A DNA stretch of 64,000 nucleotides from Brevibacillus humidisoli (GTDB lineage: Bacteria; Bacillota; Bacilli; Brevibacillales; Brevibacillaceae): contig NZ_CP087263.1 in assembly GCF_020923435.1 (NCBI RefSeq), forward strand, positions 2,251,970 through 2,315,969, given 5' to 3'. Below are positions 45,915 through 56,200 of this stretch, piece after piece (the stretch's first letter is position 1; the number at the start of each line of letters is the position of its first letter). The translations under genes were made by a program, and so were the position numbers. The notes beneath the pieces were generated by a model. It was not told where the DNA came from, searched no databases, and was given only the letters and a program-made list of their open reading frames with translations.

Positions 45915-47659
45915 CATGCCACTCCTCCCTCGCACGGAATCTCAAAGGTTACACTGGTCCCTTCTCCTATCTCACTGCGAATGGAAAGACCACCAAACGG
46001 ATATTCCTGATAGTAGAGCTGCAACCTTTTGTTTACGTTGGCGATCGCCATTCCCCTTCCTTTCAGGGAAGAGAGTCCGCCGCTTTCTAATAACCGGTAA
46101 ATGGCAGCAAGCGTATCCTGATCCATCCCTGCCCCATCGTCCTTCACGGTAATCACCAGATTGGAGCAGTCGGTTGATCGGTCAACAGTGACTGATACGG
46201 ACCCTTGGCCTATCTTATTTCCTACACCGTGTACCAGCGCATTCTCAACAAGAGGCTGAATCAGCAGTTTTGGAATGCTGACCTCCTCACATTCGGACGA
46301 AGCCGATATATGCCACCTCAGACGGTCCCCAAATCGCATCTTCATAATCTGCAAATACCGCTCAATGTGTTCCAGTTCTTCTTTTACCATCACCCATTCA
46401 TCCTGCTTCGGATCGCTGATCGTGTAACGGAACAGCTCCGACATCGCAATCACATGTTCAGCAAGCTCTGTCTCTTTCTTTTCCTCCAGCGACCAGTAGA
46501 GCGCATCTAGTGTGTTAAAAAGGAAATGGGGATTGATTTGTGCTTGCAAGGCTTTTAACTCACTGCGGCTGCGAAGCAGTTCTTTTTGATAAACGACCTG
46601 GATCAAGTGGTTGGTGTTCTTTACAAGTTGGTTGTAGGTATGGTTCAATTCGTTGATCTCAACGGTGGAAAAGATGCCTAGTTGGGGTTTTAGCTCACCC
46701 TGTCTTGCCTGCCGCATCGTCCTGGTCAAATGGAGAATTGGCCGCGTAATCATCGTCGAGAGCAGATACGAGAATGCGAGGAAGATGAAGAAACCTGCTA
46801 CACCTGAGAGAGTGATGGCCGTTTGCAGGATGGTAATACCTTCCGTAAGGGCGCGAATCGGGGTCAATATGGCCAAAGTCCAGCCAGTAACAGCTGATTT
46901 CTGTTTCACTACAATGAATTGCTTGCCATTTATGGTTGCTACCTGCTGATTGTCGGTTAAGATTTGTCGGATATCCCCATCATAGTTGGAAGCAATGGGG
47001 ATGAAATGATCGTCTACGAGCACCATATACTCATTTTCTTCGGTTGCTTGTGACGTTTCCGCAAAGTCGAAATAATCAGGATTGATGCGAATGAGTAAAT
47101 ACCCGCCGTTTGAAAACCAACGGTCCATCAAGCTAACTCTCCGGATAGCCAGAAAGTATCCCGGATTTATGGGATCCGTCCCAACCCAGACCATTCTCCC
47201 TTTTGCCAGGTCCGCCTGCTTCACCCATTTGTGCTCCACTCGTTTGGACAGATGGGCTTCACCCAACGGGAGCAATCTCTGGTAATCTGGCAGGTAGAGT
47301 TCAAAGGAGTGGATGCCATCTGAATACGCTTGAAATGTATGGACGATCTGCATGAGCGATTGCCGTTTGTAAAAATCAGATGGACGACCGTTTGCCTCCT
47401 CTAGCAATACCTGCTGTACAGAGGAATTCGTTGCCACTTGATTGGACAATGTGTCAATCTGTTGATAAAGCGTTTCCAATCTGCCATTCGCCTGTACGGC
47501 GGTCTGCTGCATTTGCTTTTCAGCGTTATTTTTCAACAGGGTGGACACGAGGTTGTAAGTCATGATCCCCACCAGAAACAACACAATCCCCATCGCAAAC
47601 AAGAAAACAACCAAGATCTGATTGCGCAACGTATTGAATTGCCATAATCCAGCCCTCAC
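45914..47659 (-). CDS. YesM-type sensor histidine kinase
   Basis: About 581 residues: N-terminal membrane helix (LRNQILVVFLFAMGIVLFLVG region), an extracellular sensor of some 260 residues, second membrane helix (ITLSGVAGFFIFLAFSYLLS), HAMP-like linker, His_kinase domain with phospho-acceptor His in LQAQINPHFLFNTLDAL and an HATPase domain (LVENALVHGVG, DDGAGMD, GRGMAIANVNKRL). The start is uncertain: a GTG at 47659 with AAAGGATG upstream is preferred, an ATG at 47725 is the alternative. It likely senses extracellular sugar or binding protein. Confidence 0.88.
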   Translation of the reverse strand: MRAGLWQFNTLRNQILVVFLFAMGIVLFLVGIMTYNLVSTLLKNNAEKQMQQTAVQANGRLETLYQQIDTLSNQVATNSSVQQVLLEEANGRPSDFYKRQSLMQIVHTFQAYSDGIHSFELYLPDYQRLLPLGEAHLSKRVEHKWVKQADLAKGRMVWVGTDPINPGYFLAIRRVSLMDRWFSNGGYLLIRINPDYFDFAETSQATEENEYMVLVDDHFIPIASNYDGDIRQILTDNQQVATINGKQFIVVKQKSAVTGWTLAILTPIRALTEGITILQTAITLSGVAGFFIFLAFSYLLSTMITRPILHLTRTMRQARQGELKPQLGIFSTVEINELNHTYNQLVKNTNHLIQVVYQKELLRSRSELKALQAQINPHFLFNTLDALYWSLEEKKETELAEHVIAMSELFRYTISDPKQDEWVMVKEELEHIERYLQIMKMRFGDRLRWHISASSECEEVSIPKLLIQPLVENALVHGVGNKIGQGSVSVTVDRSTDCSNLVITVKDDGAGMDQDTLAAIYRLLESGGLSSLKGRGMAIANVNKRLQLYYQEYPFGGLSIRSEIGEGTSVTFEIPCEGGVA

Positions 47660-47818
47660 GTTCCGTTCATCCTTTCTCGCAGGGAGGTTTTGCTGCGTTA
47701 TCAGATAAAGAAAGGATGGAATCATCGCTGCGTTCCATCCCGATTGTTCGTATGTCCGATTGTCAGCAGGCGATTTTCTGCTTGCTGTCTACATATTGCA
47801 CGTCCCAACGCTCACTAC

Positions 47819-47832
47819 CGTAAGCGCTTTCA
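47819..47832. promoter_or_regulatory. CcpA cre-like site in the leader of the two-component operon
   Basis: CGTAAGCGCTTTCA matches the cre consensus TGTAAGCGCTTACA-type at nearly every position and has the central palindromic AAGCGCTT. It lies about 75 bases downstream of the predicted start site, where CcpA would block elongation. Carbon catabolite repression is usual for xylan genes. Confidence 0.65.
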
Positions 47833-47910
47833 TAAACACGCTGAAAAGGTGCGTGTGGTGTTGTCCTCCCGATTTGGCTGTATGTATGCTCCGCTCGATA
47901 TACTACATCC

Positions 47911-47939
47911 ATCATATCACCACCTACTTAGTTTGTCTA
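47911..47939 (-). promoter_or_regulatory. Sigma-A promoter of the two-component operon
   Basis: On the minus strand TAGACA and TATGAT are separated by exactly 17 bases. The start would be near 47904, leaving a leader of about 180-245 bases before the kinase. Confidence 0.65.
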
Positions 47940-48029
47940 TCGGATAAACAAAGTGTTTGCAAATAAAAGAAAACTGTCTCCTCTAGAGCCAATCGGTTGG
48001 TACTTACTTGAAAGTCAATGATTTGTACT

Positions 48030-48083
48030 GTGGAAAAAAAGCGTGGATCATCATTCTTTGCCATGCTCCACGCTTTTTTCCAC
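48030..48083 (-). terminator. Intrinsic terminator of thiC
   Basis: AAAAAAGCGTGGA pairs with TCCACGCTTTTTT, and the stem extends outward through GTGG/CCAC. It has T-tracts in both directions, so it could also stop readthrough from the plus strand. Confidence 0.88.
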
Positions 48084-48135
48084 CTTTCCAATGCTAGAAA
48101 CGAGTACTGCCCTTATAACAATCCCGCTACCTGTC

Positions 48136-49938
<1,803 letters not shown>

Positions 49939-49971
49939 CTACCGACCGGACGCTTTTTCCTCGCTGTACAC

Positions 49972-50009
49972 AAAAAAGCCGGGCCCTTTTGTCACAGGAC
50001 CCGACCGGC
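49972..50009 (-). terminator. Riboswitch-controlled terminator of thiC
   Basis: GCCGGTCGGGTCC pairs with GGGCCCGGC (with a small internal mismatch), followed on the minus strand by six T residues. It lies between the TPP aptamer and thiC. Confidence 0.85.
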
Positions 50010-50055
50010 AGCTCACAAAAGAAGACGGAGCAACACTGTCTACGATGCAAGGCAA

Positions 50056-50162
50056 ATCTACTTTCCTACGCTGGTATTACCCAGATCAGGTCCAAAGGGT
50101 CCGCGGACTTCATCGCGTCCGACATCTCAGCCCAAGCTCAGGTGGGCTCCCCCAGTAGCAGT
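50056..50162 (-). promoter_or_regulatory. TPP (THI-box) riboswitch
   Basis: On the minus strand: ACTGGGGGAGCCC, GGGCTGAGAT, ACCCTTTGGACCTGATCTGG and TACCAGCGTAGGAAAG, the standard THI-box landmarks in order. It senses thiamine pyrophosphate and closes the downstream terminator. It accounts for the 304-base gap upstream of thiC. Confidence 0.96.
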
Positions 50163-50224
50163 ATATGATTTTTTGGATATCATTACCGTATCCTATCCGT
50201 GCTAAAAAGGCAATATGTTTTTTT

Positions 50225-50737
50225 TTAGCGGTGGAGTCGGGTGATGACCGCTTCGCCGCTCCCGGACACACGCAGGTCGACATACCAGCCTTGCTCCACG
50301 CTTTGTTCGATCTCTCTGCCGGTATTCTCCGGTACGTAATACCGTTCAAACCCATATACGATCCGCAGTTCCTCCCCCATATAACCATCGTAGTAAGGAA
50401 CTCGGCCGGACAGCATGATCTGACCAGGCGCCAGCTGCGGTTTATGCCGGTATACGCCTACCGCTTCATGCCACACATTCCCCTTTTGCTCCAGTACGAC
50501 GTAAACATCTGTGTCATACAGGGGCTCTTCTAGATCATGCTGTACCGACTGCAAGTCGATCCGGCTGATCTCGAATCCGAGCCGGACGTAATCACCGTAG
50601 AACAAATCACGCGGATCGACCGGGGCAGTCTTGAGCGTGACTGGGTGGCCACTCGTCGAGATCCAATAGTATTTGCCGACAACGCTGAGCAGCATCAGCA
50701 CCTGCAGCAGCACCAACAATACGAACCGTTTGCTCAT
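50225..50737 (-). CDS. GDYXXLXY-domain membrane-anchored protein
   Basis: 170 residues: one N-terminal membrane helix (FVLLVLLQVLMLLSVVG) and an extracytoplasmic domain containing the family signature GDYVRLGF after DPRDLFY. The gene overlaps the DUF2157 gene by four bases (ATGA), the usual pairing of these two families. Function unknown; sometimes grouped with membrane stress proteins. Start at 50737 has GGAGGGATC upstream. Confidence 0.85.
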   Translation of the reverse strand: MSKRFVLLVLLQVLMLLSVVGKYYWISTSGHPVTLKTAPVDPRDLFYGDYVRLGFEISRIDLQSVQHDLEEPLYDTDVYVVLEQKGNVWHEAVGVYRHKPQLAPGQIMLSGRVPYYDGYMGEELRIVYGFERYYVPENTGREIEQSVEQGWYVDLRVSGSGEAVITRLHR

Positions 50738-51996
50738 CGCGGATCCCTCCTCGCCTGCTTCACCCATCTCCTGCGCTGACGTTCCAGAGCGAAGCTAAGG
50801 GCCAACAAAAACGCGCCGCCGATGAGAAAGAAGAGCGATTTGTCCATAAAGTCCCACGCGAAGTTCACGTATGCCACAAAGCTGGTCACGCCAAACATCA
50901 CTGCTCCCGCGTTGATTCGCTGTACGTCATGTCTTTTTTCACCGCCGAGGACCATCGCGATGGACAAGCCATACAAGGCGAGGATCATCGCCACATCCAG
51001 TCCCAGCATTGGCTCCGGATCGGTCGATCCTGCAGAAGAGCCAAACAAGAGATAGTAGATTGGCAGCGGCAGGTGGGGCAGCATATCGGCCGCTCGATCA
51101 AGCGTCCGCTGCCTCATCGATAGGAAGAGATAACCGAGGACAGCCAACAGGATGACTGTACTTCCCACTGTGTCTGCCAGGTTGATCTGCAGTAAAGATC
51201 CGCTTCCGAAGATGACTATGACCGCAAACAGTGTCATCCCGATATACCCAACAACTCGAAACAACGATGGAAAAGGCGCCATCCGCTCTGGAATCAGGAC
51301 GGCTGCAAACAGATAGACAAGGATCGGCAATTGCACCAGCAATCCATTTCCATATTCGGCCACGTCGAGCACTGCCGTACCCAACAAGATGACGGAAGTT
51401 GCCGAGCTCAGCCAGACCGAGCGCAGCTTCCACAGCAGCGGGAACAGTCCACCCCCGTACAACACGTATAAGATGAGCCCAGAGATCCCTTCCCTGCTGT
51501 CTGTCGTCAGTCCGTAGAACGAAGCTGCCGTCAGGATCAACAGCGAAATCAAGGATAGGGTTTGCGAGCGGTAGTGCCAAGCCAAGGTAATCGCCCCGAT
51601 AAACCAGAGATAAAACGGAGTGAGCGGATGGCCCGAGAGATGGTACATTTGACCAATCAGAAAAAATCCCGCACCGTAGATGCCGACTCCGATCACGATA
51701 AAGGCCGTCCCCAGCCTCTCACTGCCTCTCCGATGCAAGAAATCACCCAAGAGGTAGACGGCAACCAAAGAAAGCAGGATGAGCAGCAATCGAGTTAGAT
51801 GAGTCATCCCATCCCAATTGGACGCAATAAACGTCAACACGCCCAGCCCTAGCAGAATACCCCCCATAATCGACAGCGTACCCGCCCGGTCTCGGGCAGG
51901 GTAGCGCACGGCGATTTGCTCGTACTGCTCATCGCTAATAATTCCTTCCCGTTTCCACTGCTCTGCTTCCTGCAGAATCACCTTCCGTTTGCTCAT
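50734..51996 (-). CDS. DUF2157 multi-spanning membrane protein
   Basis: 420 residues. Cytoplasmic N-terminal DUF2157 region (EAEQWKREGIISDEQYEQI) followed by about 12 hydrophobic segments and a short basic tail. Start is the ATG at 51996 (MSKRKV), with AGAGGGGGAG upstream. Cotranscribed with the GDYXXLXY partner. Role unknown. Confidence 0.85.
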   Translation of the reverse strand: MSKRKVILQEAEQWKREGIISDEQYEQIAVRYPARDRAGTLSIMGGILLGLGVLTFIASNWDGMTHLTRLLLILLSLVAVYLLGDFLHRRGSERLGTAFIVIGVGIYGAGFFLIGQMYHLSGHPLTPFYLWFIGAITLAWHYRSQTLSLISLLILTAASFYGLTTDSREGISGLILYVLYGGGLFPLLWKLRSVWLSSATSVILLGTAVLDVAEYGNGLLVQLPILVYLFAAVLIPERMAPFPSLFRVVGYIGMTLFAVIVIFGSGSLLQINLADTVGSTVILLAVLGYLFLSMRQRTLDRAADMLPHLPLPIYYLLFGSSAGSTDPEPMLGLDVAMILALYGLSIAMVLGGEKRHDVQRINAGAVMFGVTSFVAYVNFAWDFMDKSLFFLIGGAFLLALSFALERQRRRWVKQARRDPR

Positions 51997-52048
51997 CGAC
52001 ACTCCCCCTCTGCTTTTTGCAGCATGATGCTATGTTTACTCATCGACA
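51992..52048. repeat. Short direct duplication around the XRE stop / DUF2157 start
   Basis: On the minus strand GGGAGTGTCGATGAG occurs at the XRE stop codon and again at the DUF2157 start 39 bases on. The first copy also contains ATG and frames a 16-codon ORF up to the DUF2157 start. It looks like a small tandem duplication of a stop/start junction. Confidence 0.5.
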
Positions 52049-52503
52049 CTCCCCTCCCGCTCCCTTTCGCTTCGTAAACCTCCGGTCAATTCGGCCAATC
52101 TCTTCTCCGCCTCCGCTGGATCCAAGCTGTAGTAGTGGAGATAGCGTTCCTCGTCGATGATCCGGTAGTGACCGGTAAATACGTGTTTTTGCAAGCTGTA
52201 CGATCCCTCACGCCGCTCTTCTGTCCACCACACTTTTCCTCCCATCGTCCTGTACCAGGCTTGGGAGTTGGACCGAGTCGCTACCAGATCAAGCACATCC
52301 AGCGTAGCGTCGCCAAACAGCGAGTGCATGATCTCGCCCCGTCGAAATAGAACAGCAACCAGCGCAGCTGCAGTGAAGCCGAGTGTTTTCCTGCCTTTTT
52401 CCACCTGGACCAGCGTTTTTTTGGAAACGCCGATGATCTCTGCCATCTTGTCCTGGGTTAGATCAGCTTCAATGCGAATCAACTTGAGCTTTTCGGAGAC
52501 CAT
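52036..52503 (-). CDS. XRE-family regulator upstream of DUF2157/GDYXXLXY pair
   Basis: 155 residues from the ATG at 52503: HTH (LIRIEADLTQDKMAEIIGVSK and KTLVQVEKGRKTLG) then a domain without a recognised family. The start is doubtful: no ribosome site is present, and upstream in-frame codons still read like conserved protein (TRLTQVEFDKM) but reach no start codon before a C8 run at 52561-52568. A one-base error there would connect an ATG at about 52580. It probably regulates the membrane pair 39 bases downstream. Confidence 0.75.
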   Translation of the reverse strand: MVSEKLKLIRIEADLTQDKMAEIIGVSKKTLVQVEKGRKTLGFTAAALVAVLFRRGEIMHSLFGDATLDVLDLVATRSNSQAWYRTMGGKVWWTEERREGSYSLQKHVFTGHYRIIDEERYLHYYSLDPAEAEKRLAELTGGLRSEREREGSVDE

Positions 52504-52718
52504 TTTGTCAAACTCTACTTGTGTGAGACGAGTTGCAGATGCTGTTTGCTGGATTTTGAACCCCCCCCAAGGAAAGCATCTTCTACTATCACATGCTTTA
52601 CAATATGCTTATTTAGTGTAAAATTACACTTTTTGCGCAAACATGTCAATGAGAAAAATCGTCATGGGAGACGGGGCAGTTCCACGACACCCTGTAGTGA
52701 TTGATCTCCTTCTTCACA

Positions 52719-52751
52719 AAAAAATCTGCGCCCATCTAGAGCGCAGATTCT
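52719..52751 (-). terminator. Intrinsic terminator of rnpB
   Basis: AATCTGCGC pairs with GCGCAGATT; on the minus strand T7 follows. It is immediately 3' of the RNase P RNA. Confidence 0.88.
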
Positions 52752-52761
52752 TCTTATGTAG

Positions 52762-53172
52762 GGCAGCAAGGAATGCTATAAGCCAGGTTCTGTCTCTCCC
52801 GTGCTGCAAGCGGGTGCTTCCCTCGCACCAGGAGCGGTAGCCATCTATCTATGGCAGAATCGTCTGCCATCTGTCCCTCCGTTTGATTCCTTTGGGACAG
52901 TTCCCCTACCAAATTTGGGTTTCTCGCTCGCAGGGTTTACCGCGTTCCATCTTCCCTGTCGCCAGGAAAGCTGCGTTTCTGTGGCACTTTCAGCGTACTC
53001 AGGTCTCAGGGAGAACCCTTTCCACGCCGTCAGCGAAGCCAAACAGCCTCACTGCCCTAGTTTGCACTAGGTACGAACACTCCAAGCATCTCAGCTTGGG
53101 CGAGCCTGGACTTTCCTCTGCCGCCAGCCGACCCGGCTGCGACAGCGGCTACCCACATTCCTTGCTATCAAG
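52762..53172 (-). ncRNA. rnpB: RNase P RNA, bacterial type B
   Basis: On the minus strand the conserved 5' portion reads GAGGAAAGTCC after GCCGGGTCGGCTGG-like stems, and the 3' end has ACAGAACCTGGCTTATAG. The terminal P1 helix is closed by GCAAGGAATG (53165-53156) and CATTCCTTGC (52776-52767). Length of about 400 nt and layout are those of Bacillus-type RNase P RNA, the catalytic RNA that matures tRNA 5' ends. It fills most of the 827-base gap between the XRE and GNAT genes. Confidence 0.95.
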
Positions 53173-53330
53173 TTTTAGCGACAATGATTAATGTAACACA
53201 TCAGCCATCGACGGTCAATGGTATCTCACTGGAGCAAATGACAGCTTCTTCCTTGTCAACGATCATCTTCCCATATATAATAATATATCCGCAACAGCTA
53301 CTTTCCCTAGTGGGAATCGGAGGAATTCGA

Positions 53331-53942
53331 ATGGATTTGTTTGATCTCCGCATGATTGGCCGCCACGTCTGTTTGCGTCTGTTGACGGCGGAGGATGCTC
53401 CTGCGTTTTTGGACTATCTGCTGCGCAACAAACACTACCACGATCCGTATATGCCGCACCGGCCATCCGATTCCTTTACGCTGGAAAATGTACGTCGCCT
53501 AACCGATCAGCGTCAGCGAGTGGGATCGGATCAGGAGTATGCGTTTGCGGTGATTGACAACGAATCGGAGCGTCTGGTGGGAAAAGTGAAGCTGTCCGGG
53601 ATCATCCGCGGCTCTTTTCACAGTGCCAACCTAAGCTATGACATTGACGAGGCGTTCAGCAGCCGCGGCTACGTGACGGAGGCAGTGAAGATGTTGATCT
53701 CGTTTGCCTACTCCGGACTGGCCCTGCACCGGATTCAAGCAGCGATTATGCCGCGCAACCTACCCTCTCAGCGCGTAGTGGAAAAAGCCGGATTCGTACG
53801 CGAAGGCTATAGCCAGCACTATATCCAGATTAACGGCATCTGGGAAGACCATATTACATACGCGATTACGAAAGAGCGTTACGACCGCCTGCCTGCTTAC
53901 CAAAAGGAGCAGGGCCTGATTGCATGGATCACCGAAACATAA
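53331..53942 (+). CDS. GNAT-family N-acetyltransferase (RimJ/RimL-like)
   Basis: 203 residues with the RimJ-type layout: RHVCLRLLTAEDAPAFLDYL, FAVIDNESERLVGKVKL, YDIDEAFSSRGYVTEAVKML (acetyl-CoA loop) and RIQAAIMPRNLPSQRVVEKAGF. It would acetylate an N-terminus or a small amine. ATG at 53331 has CGGAGGAATTCGA upstream; an ORF extension back to 53184 runs toward rnpB and is not translated. Confidence 0.88.
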   Translation: MDLFDLRMIGRHVCLRLLTAEDAPAFLDYLLRNKHYHDPYMPHRPSDSFTLENVRRLTDQRQRVGSDQEYAFAVIDNESERLVGKVKLSGIIRGSFHSANLSYDIDEAFSSRGYVTEAVKMLISFAYSGLALHRIQAAIMPRNLPSQRVVEKAGFVREGYSQHYIQINGIWEDHITYAITKERYDRLPAYQKEQGLIAWITET

Positions 53943-53987
53943 GCAGATGGCTGCTCGACAGCAGCTGTCGATGAAGGAGGAGTTCAT

Positions 53988-54518
53988 ATGCTGATCATGC
54001 CGTTTGAGGATAAAGTTCCTGAGATCGACGAGTCCGTCTTTCTCGCACATGGAGTCGTGATCTCCGGCGACGTGACGATCGGTGCCGATACCTCGATTTG
54101 GTACAATACCGTGATTCGCGGCGATATAGCACCGACGACCATTGGACGGAGGGTGAGCGTACAGGATAACAGTACGCTGCATCAAAGCCCTGGATTGCCG
54201 CTGATCATCGAAGACGAAGTAACCATCGGACATAACGCTGTTCTCCATAGCTGCGTGATCCGGCAAGGCGCTTTGATCGGGATGGGCGCCATCGTGCTGG
54301 ATGGCGCCGAAGTAGGAGAAGAAGCAATGGTTGCTGCCGGTGCTCTGATCCCGCCGGGGATGAAGGTGCCGCCGCGCAGGCTGGCAGTCGGTTCTCCGGC
54401 CAAGATCAAGCGGGAGCTAACCGAACAGGACCTGGCGGACTTTCGCCGCATCCGCCAATCGTATGTGGACAAGGGCAAGCTGTACCGTGAACTGGAAAAG
54501 CGTCCAGTCAACCGCTAG
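53988..54518 (+). CDS. Gamma-class carbonic anhydrase-like hexapeptide protein
   Basis: 176 residues of left-handed beta-helix hexapeptide repeats. WYNTVIRGD and the metal-binding His pattern STLHQSP / TIGHNAVLHSC match the YrdA/PaaY/gamma-CA family. It may hydrate CO2 or, like PaaY, act as a thioesterase; the first is not assured. AAGGAGGAG is upstream; 45 bases after the GNAT gene, so they may be cotranscribed. Confidence 0.88.
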   Translation: MLIMPFEDKVPEIDESVFLAHGVVISGDVTIGADTSIWYNTVIRGDIAPTTIGRRVSVQDNSTLHQSPGLPLIIEDEVTIGHNAVLHSCVIRQGALIGMGAIVLDGAEVGEEAMVAAGALIPPGMKVPPRRLAVGSPAKIKRELTEQDLADFRRIRQSYVDKGKLYRELEKRPVNR

Positions 54519-54531
54519 CGAGGTGAAAAGA

Positions 54532-54589
54532 GTGCGAGACTGCCTGACACTGGTCCTACCACCCCTGGTGTGACATTTTGTCAGACAGT
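54532..54589. terminator. Long hairpin between converging gamma-CA and MOSC genes
   Basis: GACTGCCTGACA and TGTCAGACAGTC form a stem with one mismatch around a loop of about 25 bases that has its own inner pairing (CACTGGT/ACCCCTGGTG region). T-tracts are weak, so its terminator role is probable only. Confidence 0.5.
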
Positions 54590-54630
54590 CGCCTTCCCCC
54601 CGCACGTATCCAGATGCACATTCAGAAGTC

Positions 54631-55368
54631 CTACTTGTCTTCCTCGAGCAGATAAATGGGGGCACCCTCGCGTATCCGCCCTGTCCGCACAACGCTGGCA
54701 TAGACACCAAAGCAATTGCTGCGCTCTTGAAAAATCGTTTTTAGCAGAGTTGGATCGCGCTCTGTATCCTCGGGATCGATCGTCACGATCATACACCGCT
54801 CACAGGGGCGGACCACTTCCAGTTCAACCTCTCCGATCTTCAATCGTTTACCAAACCAACTCTCTTCAGCAAACGGCTGCGGATCGGTCAAGGAGATCAC
54901 CAGATTGGCACGGAAACGACGGTGGTCCACCGATCTGCCCCAGATTCGCTCCAGTTCGTTCAGGGAAGCATCGCTGACCAACTGTATATGCTCCTCCTCA
55001 ATCGCACCCTTCGGCACATGCTCCGGTGGGTATACAACCCTGCTCAAGTGTCGTTCTGACAACCGCTCCAATTCCCCAAGCAAATCGGGATCATCCCAGT
55101 CGTACACTTGTCCGTTGGGTGCAGTAACCCGCACGGGCGGATACTGATCCCCCTCCCTTTCACCGAGAAATGACGCCTGAAACCCGATCATCTGTGGCAA
55201 TTGTGTCGCGGTCAGATACCGGCCCGGTCTGGTTTCATCGAGAAAACAATGGCTGCGGTCACCTAACAGGCCGTAGTCTGTTACCTCCGTTTCCTTTATT
55301 CTCTCTCCGGAAAAAGACTTGACCGGATGACGGACGATCTCAGCAATCGTCCCCACCAGATAACTCAT
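54631..55368 (-). CDS. MOSC-domain protein
   Basis: 245 residues. N-terminal MOSC_N beta-barrel (EIVRHPVKSFSGERI) and C-terminal MOSC domain (RFRANLVI, PCERCMIVTIDPEDTERDP) with the conserved Cys that holds molybdenum cofactor in mARC/YcbX-type proteins. A likely role is reduction of N-hydroxylated compounds or Moco sulfur transfer; no partner gene is adjacent. Confidence 0.88.
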   Translation of the reverse strand: MSYLVGTIAEIVRHPVKSFSGERIKETEVTDYGLLGDRSHCFLDETRPGRYLTATQLPQMIGFQASFLGEREGDQYPPVRVTAPNGQVYDWDDPDLLGELERLSERHLSRVVYPPEHVPKGAIEEEHIQLVSDASLNELERIWGRSVDHRRFRANLVISLTDPQPFAEESWFGKRLKIGEVELEVVRPCERCMIVTIDPEDTERDPTLLKTIFQERSNCFGVYASVVRTGRIREGAPIYLLEEDK

Positions 55369-55437
55369 TGTATGGTTCTCCTCTCCATGCTTATAGGATG
55401 TTCCTTAGTGTGATGATTCCATTTACTCACCGATGAC

Positions 55438-56127
55438 TCACGAAGCAGCCGCCTCTTTCGTGTGAATCGCAGCCGTATGTCGCTTCCGGTAATGCTGAAA
55501 GAGCAGGTAAGAACGGATCGCTGTCTCCAGATGCAGACGCTCCGGTTCTCTAGTCGTTACGTGCCGCTGCAGGAAAGCAGATAGGGCAAGCAACGGTTTC
55601 ATGCCGTGACGCAGATGTTTTTGTCCCAGATAGCCAGCCATGACCCCGAATCCTCCTATGAGGATACTCCAGGCGAGCGGCAAAAAACCAAGTGCCGGCA
55701 AAAAACAGAGAAAGAAATAGGTGACGTAATTAGTCGAGCAGCCGCTGTTGACAATATCAGCCTGTCTGATTGCGGCCAGTGCTTCCAGTTTCTTCTCCCC
55801 TCCGTAGCTAAACACTTTATGCTCCGCTCCGTGAAACATCTTCAAGCGGCGGGGAAACAAAAAGTGGAATCCGAACGCATAGACGATTGCCCACCACGGG
55901 CTAATCTCTCCCCAGACAGGATACAGCAGGTACAAGATCAGGCTCAGATGAAACAACTGGTACGTCCAAGGCAGGGTAAACACCATCCGCAGCCACAGCT
56001 TGCCAATTGTTCGCAAGGTGATCTTCTCCGCCCAGACATGGATCACGCCTTCCCTCACTTCTGCACACGCCAGCACCCTGGAATCGTGAAAGATGACACC
56101 GCGGCCAAACGAGATTCCCGTAATCAT
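55438..56127 (-). CDS. DUF1385 membrane protein (YqhQ-like)
   Basis: 229 residues with the DUF1385 signature KMFHGAEHKVFSYGG and NSGCSTNYV, flanked by four or five membrane segments. I chose the ATG at 56127 (MITGISFGRG) with GGAGAA nine bases upstream; the frame stays open to 56271 but that part overlaps the divergent yfkAB region. Function unknown. Confidence 0.83.
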   Translation of the reverse strand: MITGISFGRGVIFHDSRVLACAEVREGVIHVWAEKITLRTIGKLWLRMVFTLPWTYQLFHLSLILYLLYPVWGEISPWWAIVYAFGFHFLFPRRLKMFHGAEHKVFSYGGEKKLEALAAIRQADIVNSGCSTNYVTYFFLCFLPALGFLPLAWSILIGGFGVMAGYLGQKHLRHGMKPLLALSAFLQRHVTTREPERLHLETAIRSYLLFQHYRKRHTAAIHTKEAAAS

Positions 56128-56200
56128 AATGCGGTATTCTCCTTCCTGTCTATTCCCTATATAATAGGGTGTACGTTTGTATTGCAAGGAGGTATTCATT

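Larger units (their letters stand above)
47660..48135. other. Gene-free stretch between the xylo locus and thiC
   Basis: 476 bases. It holds the two-component operon promoter (47911-47939), a cre-like site (47819-47832) in the predicted leader, and the thiC terminator (48030-48083). A 14-codon frame starting near 47832 on the minus strand lacks a ribosome site. Nothing else recognised. Confidence 0.6.
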
